A DNA stretch of 64,000 bases from Mesorhizobium shangrilense (GTDB lineage: Bacteria; Pseudomonadota; Alphaproteobacteria; Rhizobiales; Rhizobiaceae). Shown piece after piece: positions 17,679-26,734 of the stretch. Within the stretch, counting starts at the first letter, position 1. Every line of letters starts with the position of its first letter. Below the pieces are notes generated by a model, which saw nothing but the letters and a program-made list of their open reading frames with translations, was not told where the DNA came from and did not search any database. The stretch is taken from contig NZ_JAQGPN010000001.1 in NCBI RefSeq assembly GCF_028826155.1, positions 4,752,669 through 4,816,668 of the forward strand. The letters run 5' to 3'. A program made the translations under genes and the position numbers.

Positions 17679-17907
17679 TGTGACGTCCTTGAATGTTTTC
17701 GCGTCGCTTACATACTAATCGACCGCTAGAGTTCAAGCCGGGAAGCGCCCATTCGGGGCAATTTTGCACTGTGTTGCGGCAATGAAACGCAACAAGTCGG
17801 CCAACTTCGACAATCCTGATCAGGCAGGGGCGCTCATCGGGGCGCGACTGGCGAACAATCCTCGCCCATCTTACTTAGCAGCCAGCGCATCCGAGGATCA
17901 TTTCGCC

Positions 17908-18966
17908 ATGGAGCTAGGTCTCTACACCTTCGCCGACGTCAGCGTGACACCGGGTCCTGACGCCATCGACCCCCACCAGCGGCTGCGTAACCTGATGGAG
18001 GAGATCGAACTGGCGGACCAGGTGGGCCTCGACGTGTTCGGCCTCGGAGAACATCACCGTCCCGACTATGCCGCCTCGGCGCCGGCCGTCATCCTGGCCG
18101 CGGCGGCGGAGCGTACGAAGCGGATAAAGCTGACCAGCGCCGTGACCGTGCTCTCCTCCGACGATCCGGTGCGCGTCTTCCAGCAGTTCGCGACGCTCGA
18201 CCTGCTGTCGGGCGGGCGCGCCGAGATCATGGCCGGGCGAGGCTCCTTCATCGAGAGCTTTCCGCTGTTCGGCTACGATCTCGGCGACTATGACGAACTC
18301 TTCGCCGAAAAGCTGGACCTGCTTCTCAAGCTCAACGACAGCGTCAACGTCACCTGGTCCGGGAGCATGAGGGCGCCCATCCACGATCGTGGCGTCTATC
18401 CGCGCCCCTATCAAGACAGGCTGCCGATCTGGATCGCCGTGGGCGGAACGCCGCAATCTGTCGTGCGCGCCGCGCAGCTCGGGCTGCCGCTCGCGCTTGC
18501 CATCATCGGCGGAGAGCCTGCGCGCTTCGCGCCGCTGTTCCAGCTCTACCGAGAGGCGGCGCGGCGAAGCGGGCACGATCCGCAGAAGCTCGCGACCAGC
18601 CTGAACGTGCACGGATTCGTGGGCGAGACCACCGGGCAGGCTGCCGACGACTTTTACGAACCCCAAGCCGAAGTGATGAACCGGATCGGCCGGGAGCGCG
18701 GCTGGGGACCGACGTCGCGCGCCCACTTCGACCAGGCGCGCTCCCCGCGAGGGGCGCTGTTCGTAGGCGATCCCGAGACTGTCGCCGAGAAGATCGTGGC
18801 CCAGCACAAGCTGTTCGGCAACGACCGCTTCCTGCTGCAGATGGCGATCGGCGTGATGCCCCACGCCAAGATCATGAAAGCCATCGAACTTTACGGTACC
18901 AGGGTCGCGCCGATCGTTCGCCGCGAGGTGCAGGCGGCGAAGGGCGCGGAGCCGGCAGGCGCATAA
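17908..18966 (+). CDS. LLM class flavin-dependent oxidoreductase
   Basis: A 352-residue luciferase-like monooxygenase with a TIM-barrel fold, expected to use reduced flavin. It begins [13 protein letters not shown] and contains [20 protein letters not shown] (the active-site EHH motif), [43 protein letters not shown] in pieces typical of the family, and [25 protein letters not shown]. The longer frame from 17764 adds residues unlike the family, so ATG 17908 is chosen. Substrate unknown; a second LLM gene lies two genes downstream, unrelated in subgroup. Confidence 0.9.
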   Translation: MELGLYTFADVSVTPGPDAIDPHQRLRNLMEEIELADQVGLDVFGLGEHHRPDYAASAPAVILAAAAERTKRIKLTSAVTVLSSDDPVRVFQQFATLDLLSGGRAEIMAGRGSFIESFPLFGYDLGDYDELFAEKLDLLLKLNDSVNVTWSGSMRAPIHDRGVYPRPYQDRLPIWIAVGGTPQSVVRAAQLGLPLALAIIGGEPARFAPLFQLYREAARRSGHDPQKLATSLNVHGFVGETTGQAADDFYEPQAEVMNRIGRERGWGPTSRAHFDQARSPRGALFVGDPETVAEKIVAQHKLFGNDRFLLQMAIGVMPHAKIMKAIELYGTRVAPIVRREVQAAKGAEPAGA

Positions 18967-18995
18967 GGGAACGCTTTTCGCCGACTGCCGTTGTT

Positions 18996-19022
18996 TCAAC
19001 CGGCGCGCCGCGCGCCGGTTGA
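18996..19022 (+). terminator. Strong GC hairpin after the LLM gene
   Basis: TCAACCGGCGCG and CGCGCCGGTTGA form a perfect 12-bp stem around a 3-nt loop. It sits 30 bp after the LLM stop and 11 bp before the transporter ATG, with no T-run after it. It could be a terminator, a processing barrier, or a structure limiting translation of the next gene. Confidence 0.45.
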
Positions 19023-19032
19023 GGGTCTCGAC

Positions 19033-20190
19033 ATGAAGGAAAATCACCTCGGAGCCGGTGACGACAACGGCGCACCGGCAGTTCCGGTGGAATGGCGTTT
19101 CGCCCGCTTCTGCCTGGTGGGCATCTTCCTGTTCACGCTGGTTTACGCGCTCTATTTCGCGCGTGACTTCTTCATGCCGGTCATCCTCGCATTCCTGTTG
19201 GCTCTGATGCTCACCCCTGTCGTGCGCTTCCTCAGCAAGCGCGGCGTGCCGGCGCCCCTCTCGGCAACCCTTCTCGTGCTCTTCTCCGTCGGCACGATCG
19301 GCATTGCCGGCTACTTCCTCAGCGGCCCGGTCATCGCCCTGGTTAACGACGCGCCCAGCATCGGCCGGCGGGTCGCCGAGCGGCTGGCCGAGATCAGGCA
19401 CCCTTTCGAAAAGGTCATGGAGGTCTCCGAGCAGGTGGAGAAGGCAACCAGCGCGACCGAGGAACCGGGCGTCCAGAAGGTGGTCGTGGCGCAGCCCGGC
19501 ATCGTATCGCAGGCGGCCGGCAACCTGCTTTCTGCAGGCACGTCCGCGGCCATCACCTTCGTGCTCTCGCTGTTCCTGCTCGCCTCCGGCACGATGTTCT
19601 ACGAAAAGATCATCCAGTCATTCACCCGGCTCAGCGAAAAGAAGCGGGCGCTGCGCGTCGTCTACGACGTCGAGCGCGAAATCTCGCGCTATCTGCTGAC
19701 CGTGGCGTTGATCAACGGCGGACTGGGCATGGCGATCGGAGCGGGACTGTGGGTGATTGGCGTTCCCAACGCCGCCATCTGGGGCATTGCGGCGGCGCTG
19801 CTCAATTTCCTGCCCTATATCGGAGCCGCCGCTACCATCATCGTTGTCGCGGCGATTTCACTCATCACATTCGACACGCTGGCCTATGCGCTGCTCGCGC
19901 CGGCCTACGTAATCTTTTGCAACGTCGTCGAGGGACAGCTGGTCACGCCGCTCGTCGTCGGCCGGCGGCTGGAGATCAATGCGGTGGCGATCTTCATCGC
20001 TGTCGCCTTCTGGTCCTGGCTGTGGGGGTTCATCGGCGCGCTGATCGCGGTGCCGCTGCTGGTCGTGATTAAGGTGTTCTGCGACCACTTCGACCGCCTG
20101 CGCCATATCGGCAACTTCCTCTCGGCGCAGCAAACCTCGGTCGACGAGGAGGACGAACCCAACCCTGCCACGCCTGCCGCGGCGGCCTGA
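19033..20190 (+). CDS. AI-2E family transporter (PerM-like permease)
   Basis: A 385-residue inner-membrane protein of the AI-2E/UPF0118 family. An N-terminal pair of helices (VGIFLFTLVYALYFARDFFMPVILAFLLALML) is followed by VVRFLSKRGVPAPLSA, a soluble loop of about 100 residues, and a C-terminal bundle with INGGLGMAIGAGLWVIGVPNAAIWG and LLNFLPYIGAAATII, the family signature (N-x-x-P-Y-x-G). Members include quorum-signal exporters and Na+/H+ antiporters, so the cargo is open. ATG 19033 is preferred because the extension from 18991 is coded by a GC hairpin. Confidence 0.88.
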   Translation: MKENHLGAGDDNGAPAVPVEWRFARFCLVGIFLFTLVYALYFARDFFMPVILAFLLALMLTPVVRFLSKRGVPAPLSATLLVLFSVGTIGIAGYFLSGPVIALVNDAPSIGRRVAERLAEIRHPFEKVMEVSEQVEKATSATEEPGVQKVVVAQPGIVSQAAGNLLSAGTSAAITFVLSLFLLASGTMFYEKIIQSFTRLSEKKRALRVVYDVEREISRYLLTVALINGGLGMAIGAGLWVIGVPNAAIWGIAAALLNFLPYIGAAATIIVVAAISLITFDTLAYALLAPAYVIFCNVVEGQLVTPLVVGRRLEINAVAIFIAVAFWSWLWGFIGALIAVPLLVVIKVFCDHFDRLRHIGNFLSAQQTSVDEEDEPNPATPAAAA

Positions 20191-20250
20191 GACTGGTATG
20201 CGCGGAGCCGATCCCTATATCCGGATGAGACATCCGCTCCGGGGGCCAGC

Positions 20251-21249
<999 letters not shown>

Positions 21250-21260
21250 GCGGCTGAACC

Positions 21261-21719
21261 TCATCTACGAGGCGAGAAGTTCATCACCCAGTTGGTCTCC
21301 CAGGTTTCGCCGCCATCGTCGGAGAAAGCTTGTTCCCAGCGTGGTGAATCTGTGGAAGCGTTCCAGCGGAACCGGGCCAGAACGGCGCGGCCCGCATGCT
21401 CCTCGCCGCCATAGAAGAGTCCAACGCCACCCTCGAACCGGCCCACCATAGGCTCCAGCACTCGATGTCGGTCATTGTCCACCCAATGGATCGACCACTG
21501 ACCGTCAACTGGATTGAAGACGCGCAGCGACAGGCCGACGAAATCGCTGCCGGGCAAGGTCATTTCATCCAGATTGCCGGCGCCGTTCAGGATCTTGCGG
21601 CAAGAGGTCGACGCATCGAAATGCTGCCACTCACTGCTTCCGGCGAACCGCTCGACCAGTTTCTCGTTGGCGATGTTCCAGTCGCCGATCAGGAAATCGA
21701 AATCCGATGCGCTGCTCAT
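21261..21719 (-). CDS. Hypothetical protein, lipocalin/DUF1579-like
   Basis: A 152-residue soluble protein without signal peptide. It starts MSSASDFDFLIGDWNIANEKL, a pattern (FDFLIGDW followed by beta strands) seen in DUF1579-like and nitrobindin-type beta-barrel proteins; alternating strands continue to the end, with DGQWSIHWVDNDRHRVLEPMVGRFE. No catalytic residues are evident. It converges with the upstream LLM gene. Family placement is by pattern and moderate in confidence. Confidence 0.7.
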   Translation of the reverse strand: MSSASDFDFLIGDWNIANEKLVERFAGSSEWQHFDASTSCRKILNGAGNLDEMTLPGSDFVGLSLRVFNPVDGQWSIHWVDNDRHRVLEPMVGRFEGGVGLFYGGEEHAGRAVLARFRWNASTDSPRWEQAFSDDGGETWETNWVMNFSPRR

Positions 21720-21811
21720 CCGGGCCTCCCATGGCTTGATCGCCGGCTTCTAGCGCAGGGCTCCTGACAGCCCGACGTCAGGAGACATCGGTCATGGCAA
21801 TGCAGGGCCGC

Positions 21812-22291
21812 CTACCCCTCCCAGGGCACTTCGATCATGCCGGCCTGCGCATAGAGACGCCGGCCTGCCTCGTTGTTCGCCTCCACCTTCAGGTCGACGT
21901 GCGTCGCGCCCCTGGCGCGGAACGCCGCGAAGACCTGCAGCAGGAGGGCGCGGCCAAGGCCCTGCCGGCGCATGTCGGGCCGAACGGCGAGATCCTTGAG
22001 GAAATTGCTGGTCCAGCACTGAGCGACGCCAGCCAGCCCGCCGGCGCGGTCGAAGGCGAGGAAGCACAGCGCCGCGTCAAATTCCGGGTCGCCGCCCACC
22101 CTGCTCCACCAGTCCTCGAAGGACGGAAACAGGTCTTCGTTCCCCTCCCCGTAGGTGGCGAGAAGCAAGGCGTGCATGGGCCTCGCGTCGTCGACGCCGC
22201 CGAGCGTGCGCACGGAGATGCCGTCCGGCCAGACCGGAGGCGGCTCCGTCCCGTCCAGAACGCGGCGCATACGCAGCGAGCCCTTGATCAT
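21812..22291 (-). CDS. GNAT family N-acetyltransferase
   Basis: A 159-residue acetyltransferase-fold protein. Motif A is [28 protein letters not shown] in two adjacent blocks (about residues 96-123, with RRQGLG binding the CoA pyrophosphate), followed by HVDLKVEANNEAGRRLYAQAGM, a classic GNAT motif B. ATG 22291 is used because the extension to 22423 overlaps the end of the lytic transglycosylase gene. It starts 10 bp after that gene's stop, so the two may share a transcript. Substrate unknown. Confidence 0.85.
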   Translation of the reverse strand: MIKGSLRMRRVLDGTEPPPVWPDGISVRTLGGVDDARPMHALLLATYGEGNEDLFPSFEDWWSRVGGDPEFDAALCFLAFDRAGGLAGVAQCWTSNFLKDLAVRPDMRRQGLGRALLLQVFAAFRARGATHVDLKVEANNEAGRRLYAQAGMIEVPWEG

Positions 22292-22301
22292 CGCCGTGCT
22301 C

Positions 22302-23672
22302 CTATCCCAGCGCTTCGACCAGTTCGCGGTCCGGAAAACAGGTGGCCGCTTGGCCGTTCTTCGCCTGCCAGTCGCCGATCGAGCGGCGAGTCTTGAAGCC
22401 CGGCAGGCCGTCTGCGCCGCCAACGTCGTAGCCGAGCTTCTCCAGGCTGCGCTGCATCTCCGCTATGTCCGAGCGATAGAGGCCGCCGACCTTGCCCCAT
22501 TGCCCGGCGAACGACTGCTTGCCGCCCGCGATGCGGTCGCCGCCGTGGCCGACGAAGAGCGCATAGAGGTCGCTCTCGTTGTATTCCTTGAGCACGTAGA
22601 AATTGGGCGTGACGATGAACGCCGGCCCGTTGCGGCCGGCCGGCATCAGCAGAAAACCCTCGGCGCGCGCCTCATGGGCCGGAAACGGCTTTCCGTTGAC
22701 CCGCGCGACGCCCATCTTCGCCCAGTCGGAGATCTTTTTCCCCTGATCCGGCCCCTCGAGCGCGCAGGAGACGGAATCGGGCACGGTGACCTCGAAGCCC
22801 CAGTCGCGGCCCTTCACCCAGCCGTAGTGCGCAAGATAGTTGCCGATCGAGCCCAGCGTGTCGGGGACGGAGTTCCAGATATCGGCGCGTCCGTCGCCGT
22901 CGAAGTCGACTGCGTGCTGCAGGAAGGACGTCGGCAGGAACTGCGGCTGGCCGAGCGCGCCCGCCCAGGAGGATCTCATCTGCGCCGGCGTCGCCCGGCC
23001 CTGCTCGACCATCTGGAGCGCCGCGAGCACTTCCTTGCGGAACATGTCCTTGCGGGTGGCCAGAAAAGCCTTGGTGCCCAGCACCTCGAACGCATTGTAG
23101 GGGATCTTGGCCGCGCCGAAGCCGGATTCCCGTCCCCAGATCGCGAGGACGACGCCTGCGGGAACGCCGTACCGCTTTTCCACCGCAGACAGCGTCTTCC
23201 CGTACTGGCCGGCGCGCTGGCGGCCGCCGGAGACGACGGCAGAGATCGTCTTGTCCGCAAAATAGTTGCCGGGCGAGCCGAACTCGGCCTGGTGCTGCTT
23301 CTTCGGCGTCTTGGGCTTCTCCCCTGGCATCACCAGATCGGGCAGCTTCATATTGGGCGTGACCCCCGCGAACGCCGCATCGAAGGTGCTGCGGGAGACG
23401 TCGTTGGACTTCGCCTCGGGCCAGAGATCGGTTTCCAGCCAGGTGCGGAAGAGTTGTTCGACGCTGGCGGCGGACGCGGGAACCTGCATGCCGGCGAGCA
23501 GCGCGAAGGCGAGAACGAAGCGGCAGAAAACGCCGCGGGCGCGCCGCCGCTCCGCCCTGTCCTGCCGCGGATACCCCGGTCGCCCGTAGTCCCGTACCCG
23601 CCTTTGGTCGGGAAGGAGCATGTCGGAGATGATGCGGAGAGGCGTTCTGAAATCGTCGATCTGTTTGGGCAT
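22302..23672 (-). CDS. Lytic murein transglycosylase (MltB-like, SLT_2) with PG-binding domain
   Basis: Periplasmic enzyme cutting the MurNAc-GlcNAc bond with formation of 1,6-anhydroMurNAc. A basic N-terminal leader precedes a signal-like helix (CRFVLAFALLAGMQVPASAA). The catalytic domain contains VLAIWGRESGFGAAKIPYNA, with the catalytic Glu, then SSWAGALGQPQFLPTSFLQHAVDFDGDGRADIW in consecutive pieces typical of the MltB_2 group. A C-terminal peptidoglycan-binding module ends the protein (MQRSLEKLGYDVGGADGLPGFKTRRSIGDWQ). Start is uncertain: ATG 23672 or 23621, the latter placing the signal helix nearer the N-terminus. Confidence 0.9.
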   Translation of the reverse strand: MPKQIDDFRTPLRIISDMLLPDQRRVRDYGRPGYPRQDRAERRRARGVFCRFVLAFALLAGMQVPASAASVEQLFRTWLETDLWPEAKSNDVSRSTFDAAFAGVTPNMKLPDLVMPGEKPKTPKKQHQAEFGSPGNYFADKTISAVVSGGRQRAGQYGKTLSAVEKRYGVPAGVVLAIWGRESGFGAAKIPYNAFEVLGTKAFLATRKDMFRKEVLAALQMVEQGRATPAQMRSSWAGALGQPQFLPTSFLQHAVDFDGDGRADIWNSVPDTLGSIGNYLAHYGWVKGRDWGFEVTVPDSVSCALEGPDQGKKISDWAKMGVARVNGKPFPAHEARAEGFLLMPAGRNGPAFIVTPNFYVLKEYNESDLYALFVGHGGDRIAGGKQSFAGQWGKVGGLYRSDIAEMQRSLEKLGYDVGGADGLPGFKTRRSIGDWQAKNGQAATCFPDRELVEALG

Positions 23673-23794
23673 AGGATGACTATAGAGGCTGGCGCGGCAA
23701 AGGGACAGCGAACGCAAGCGCACTGCGGCCGGACGCAGGCCGTAGCGTCGCGCGCCCCGCGGCAACAGGCAGGAAGAACGATTGACGCGCGCCG

Positions 23795-24253
23795 TTACTG
23801 CTCAGGTGCAAAGAGTTGGTTGCTGTAGGGCGACGGGTAGGTCGGCTTCCGGATGTTGATGAAGGGGCGGTCGGCCGCCACGTGACAGCTGTTGCACCGG
23901 TCGGTGAGCTCGGTGAAAGCCGCCTCGAACTGCTCGACGCTGGCGGCCTTGACGGTTTCGCCGACGACAGTCATGAGCCTCCGGGTCTCCGCGAGGCCCT
24001 CGCCGGGCATGTCCGGGTAGAGCCGCGCCACCTCCTCGAGGCTGGCATCGAGCTGCTCCAGCTCATATTCGGCCAATGGCCAGTTCAGCAGGCTGCCCGC
24101 ATACCAGAGTTTCGAGTGGCGCACCTGTATCGCAGCCATCATGTCGCTGAGGCGCGGTTTGTACGTGTCGGATCTGTCCTGCGAAATCGCCGACGAATTG
24201 GAGGTGACCAGTATGACGAGCATAATACCAACACCACATTTCAACGAGCGCAT
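23795..24253 (-). CDS. Periplasmic c-type haem protein, cytochrome c'-like
   Basis: A 152-residue exported protein with an N-terminal signal (MRSLKCGVGIMLVILVTSNSS, cleavage probable near residue 22) and a single CNSCH haem-attachment motif at residues 120-124, near the C-terminus. The preceding sequence is mainly helical, so the layout resembles cytochrome c'/c-556 four-helix bundles, though overall similarity is not obvious by eye. It could bind gases or carry electrons. It stands alone between recR and the lytic transglycosylase gene. Confidence 0.72.
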   Translation of the reverse strand: MRSLKCGVGIMLVILVTSNSSAISQDRSDTYKPRLSDMMAAIQVRHSKLWYAGSLLNWPLAEYELEQLDASLEEVARLYPDMPGEGLAETRRLMTVVGETVKAASVEQFEAAFTELTDRCNSCHVAADRPFINIRKPTYPSPYSNQLFAPEQ

Positions 24254-24481
24254 TTGCTCTCCCCTCGTGGCTGGTGTCGAATTCTCACATTCGATCGCGG
24301 GTACAGGATAGCAGATTTATGGACGCAGAGGTTGCACATTGCAGCCGTGGGTTAACGCCGGTCCCTGTCGCCCCTGCCGGGTCGACACAACGAACGCGGA
24401 AACGGCCCACACGGGCTGGCCAGCGTGCAACACTCGGCACACAAGTGCAGACCTCCCTTTAACCGGGAGCAAGCGGAGCGA

Positions 24482-25087
24482 TCAGAATGCTGTCCGCGAC
24501 TTCAGCGCAGCGGCCAGAGTGCCTTCGTCCAGATAGTCGAGTTCGCCGCCGACCGGCACGCCATGCGCCAGCCGCGTCACCTTGACCTCGAAATCCGAAA
24601 GCTGGTCGGTGATGTAATGTGCCGTGGTCTGGCCCTCGACGGTGGCGTTGACCGCGAGAACCACCTCACGGATGCCGCCCTCGGCAACGCGCGCGATCAG
24701 CCGGGCGATGTTGAGCTGGTCGGGGCCGACGCCGTCGAGCGGCGACAGCGTGCCGCCCAGCACGTGGAAGCGCGCATTCATGGCGCCTGCGCGCTCCAGC
24801 GCCCAAAGATCGCCGACGTCCTCCACGACGATCAGCATTTCAGGGTCACGGCGCGGATCGATGCAGATGGTGCAGGGATCGACGGTGTCGATATTGCCGC
24901 AATTCGAGCAGACCTTCACGTGCTCGACTGCATCGGCCATGGCGCCGGCGAGCGGCTGCAGCAGCGCTTCCTTCTTCTTGATGAGGTGAAGCGCGGCGCG
25001 GCGGGCCGAGCGCGGCCCAAGCCCCGGCACCTTGGCAAGAAGCTGGATCAGACGCTCGATTTCGGGGCCGGCGATTCGCTTGGACAT
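24482..25087 (-). CDS. recR: Recombination mediator RecR
   Basis: Acts with RecF and RecO to load RecA at single-strand gaps. The 201-residue protein starts [22 protein letters not shown], carries the helix-hairpin-helix ([17 protein letters not shown]), a four-cysteine zinc finger [16 protein letters not shown] (about residues 57-72), and a Toprim domain with [17 protein letters not shown] and [20 protein letters not shown]. It belongs to the same minus-strand series as dnaX and ybaB, separated from ybaB by the cell wall hydrolase gene. Confidence 0.96.
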   Translation of the reverse strand: MSKRIAGPEIERLIQLLAKVPGLGPRSARRAALHLIKKKEALLQPLAGAMADAVEHVKVCSNCGNIDTVDPCTICIDPRRDPEMLIVVEDVGDLWALERAGAMNARFHVLGGTLSPLDGVGPDQLNIARLIARVAEGGIREVVLAVNATVEGQTTAHYITDQLSDFEVKVTRLAHGVPVGGELDYLDEGTLAAALKSRTAF

Positions 25088-25165
25088 GGATGTCCTATAA
25101 ATCGAATAGCAGGACGCGAGTAGTGATCAGGAGCCATGGGCGGCAGGTCGCGCCTGACGCGACCG

Positions 25166-26152
25166 TTAGTTGGACCGGACGACCAGCTTGCCGAGAATTC
25201 CCGATCCGTCGCTCCAGCCATCGTTTCCGCTGCCCGGGTTTGAATAGGCTGGCTGAACGGTATCGCCGCCGAAACGCTCCGACGAGGGCGCGTCGATTGT
25301 GCCTGCGTCCGCCGCACCGAGCACCGCCGCCACCGAAGTGGGAGTTATCGCCATGGTGTCAGGCAGTTGCGCAACGGCCGGATGGACCGGGAGTGCATCT
25401 TCTTCCACGAAGGCCGCCTGCCGAACGATCGCAGTCTCACGGCCGCTCTGTGATGGCGTGTCGCCGGCAAACGCGACCTGCACCTCCTGCTCCGGCGTCG
25501 GCCGACCGGCGACGGCGACGGGTGCGGCCTGCGGCAGGGCGGCCGGCGGCTGTTCAGCCTGGGCGACCATCACGGTTTCGACGCCCGGCATCACGTCGTT
25601 CTCGGGCCTTGGAAGGCGGTCCTGTTTGCGGCTGCGCTTCTCGTAGAAGGCATTGCCGCCGGCAACGGTGGTGTAGTGCATGTTCTTGTAGGGGAACTTG
25701 AGCCCCGCGGTGTGGAAGAACATGACGTCCTCATGCACCTTGGGATGTCGCTCGCCCTTCAGCACGGCGTCGGCGGCGGCCATGACGTCGGGCAGCGCCT
25801 CGGACTTCATGGGACGCGACAGCACACCCGGTGCGAACTGGCGCTTGGCGCCAACCACCTCGCAGATGTCGTCGCCCCACTTGCCGGTATCCTTGCGGTT
25901 CATGACGACAGAACCCACAGCCACCAGGCCGTCGCGGCTCGAACGGTTGGACTCGAAGAACATGGCGCGCGCCAGGCACTCGCGCTCCCGCGCGCTTGCA
26001 CGATAGGCATGCGTGCGACCAGGCGACACCATCGACTGCGCGCTGGTGAAGTTGCCGCCGACATTCGACGCGCTCTGCGTGCAGCCGGCAATCGCGACAA
26101 GCGCGACGAACATGGCGACTCTCGGCACAGGGCCGCGCGTCAAGCTATTCAT
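25166..26152 (-). CDS. Cell wall hydrolase, SleB-like lipoprotein
   Basis: A 328-residue predicted lipoprotein: basic start, hydrophobic MFVALVAIAGC lipobox with the acylated Cys at about residue 24. The hydrolase_2/SleB domain spans about 58-180, with CLARAMFFESNRSSRDGLVAVGSVVMNR (likely catalytic Glu in FFES) and the closing HTAGLKFPYKNMHYTTVAGGNAFYEK. The C-terminal 140 residues are Pro/Ala-rich and low complexity, probably a disordered periplasmic tail. It lies between ybaB and recR, genes usually adjacent. Cleaves peptidoglycan by family analogy. Confidence 0.85.
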   Translation of the reverse strand: MNSLTRGPVPRVAMFVALVAIAGCTQSASNVGGNFTSAQSMVSPGRTHAYRASARERECLARAMFFESNRSSRDGLVAVGSVVMNRKDTGKWGDDICEVVGAKRQFAPGVLSRPMKSEALPDVMAAADAVLKGERHPKVHEDVMFFHTAGLKFPYKNMHYTTVAGGNAFYEKRSRKQDRLPRPENDVMPGVETVMVAQAEQPPAALPQAAPVAVAGRPTPEQEVQVAFAGDTPSQSGRETAIVRQAAFVEEDALPVHPAVAQLPDTMAITPTSVAAVLGAADAGTIDAPSSERFGGDTVQPAYSNPGSGNDGWSDGSGILGKLVVRSN

Positions 26153-26401
26153 TCCAGACTTCCGATTTCCCCGGCCGGCAGGTTCCAGCCGCTTTCGGGC
26201 GAAATCATGGCCCGAACGTGGTTAATGTTTCGGTACGATCTGTCTGGAAGGTTCGTTGACCCACGGGCACCTTTTTAGAAGTGTCCGGGATAACAAGAAC
26301 TTAGGCGCGATCGCGCGCCGTTGGCCGGGCGAGGAACAAGACGCTGTGCCCCGCCATTTTTGCTGCCGGAAGGCATCGCATCCCGGCGAAGCCCGCCATA
26401 A

Positions 26402-26725
26402 TCAGAACGGCAGCTTCATTCCGGGCGGGATGGGAAGACCCGCCGTCAGCGCCTTGGTCTTCTCCTGCATGGTCTCCTCGACCTTGACCTTGGCGTCGTT
26501 GTGCGCGGCGAGAATGAGGTCCTCGAGGATCTCGACCTCGTCCTCCTTGAAAAGGGAGGGGTCGATGTCCAGCTTCTTCATCTCGAACTTGCCGGTGAGC
26601 GTCACCCTGACGAGGCCGCCCCCGGCCTGACCGGTCGCCTCCAGCAAAGCGATCTCCTCCTGCATGGCCTGGAACTTGGCCTGCATCTCCTTCGCCTTGC
26701 CCATCAGGCCGAGAAGGTCCTTCAT
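26402..26725 (-). CDS. YbaB/EbfC nucleoid-associated protein
   Basis: A 107-residue DNA-binding protein that forms dimers resembling tweezers. Sequence marks: [24 protein letters not shown] helix, a central beta sheet ([25 protein letters not shown]) and the C-terminal helix [21 protein letters not shown], then the Gly/Pro-rich end [15 protein letters not shown]. It begins 9 bp after dnaX stops, the conserved dnaX-ybaB arrangement. Confidence 0.95.
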   Translation of the reverse strand: MKDLLGLMGKAKEMQAKFQAMQEEIALLEATGQAGGGLVRVTLTGKFEMKKLDIDPSLFKEDEVEILEDLILAAHNDAKVKVEETMQEKTKALTAGLPIPPGMKLPF

Positions 26726-26734
26726 GTCGAACTC

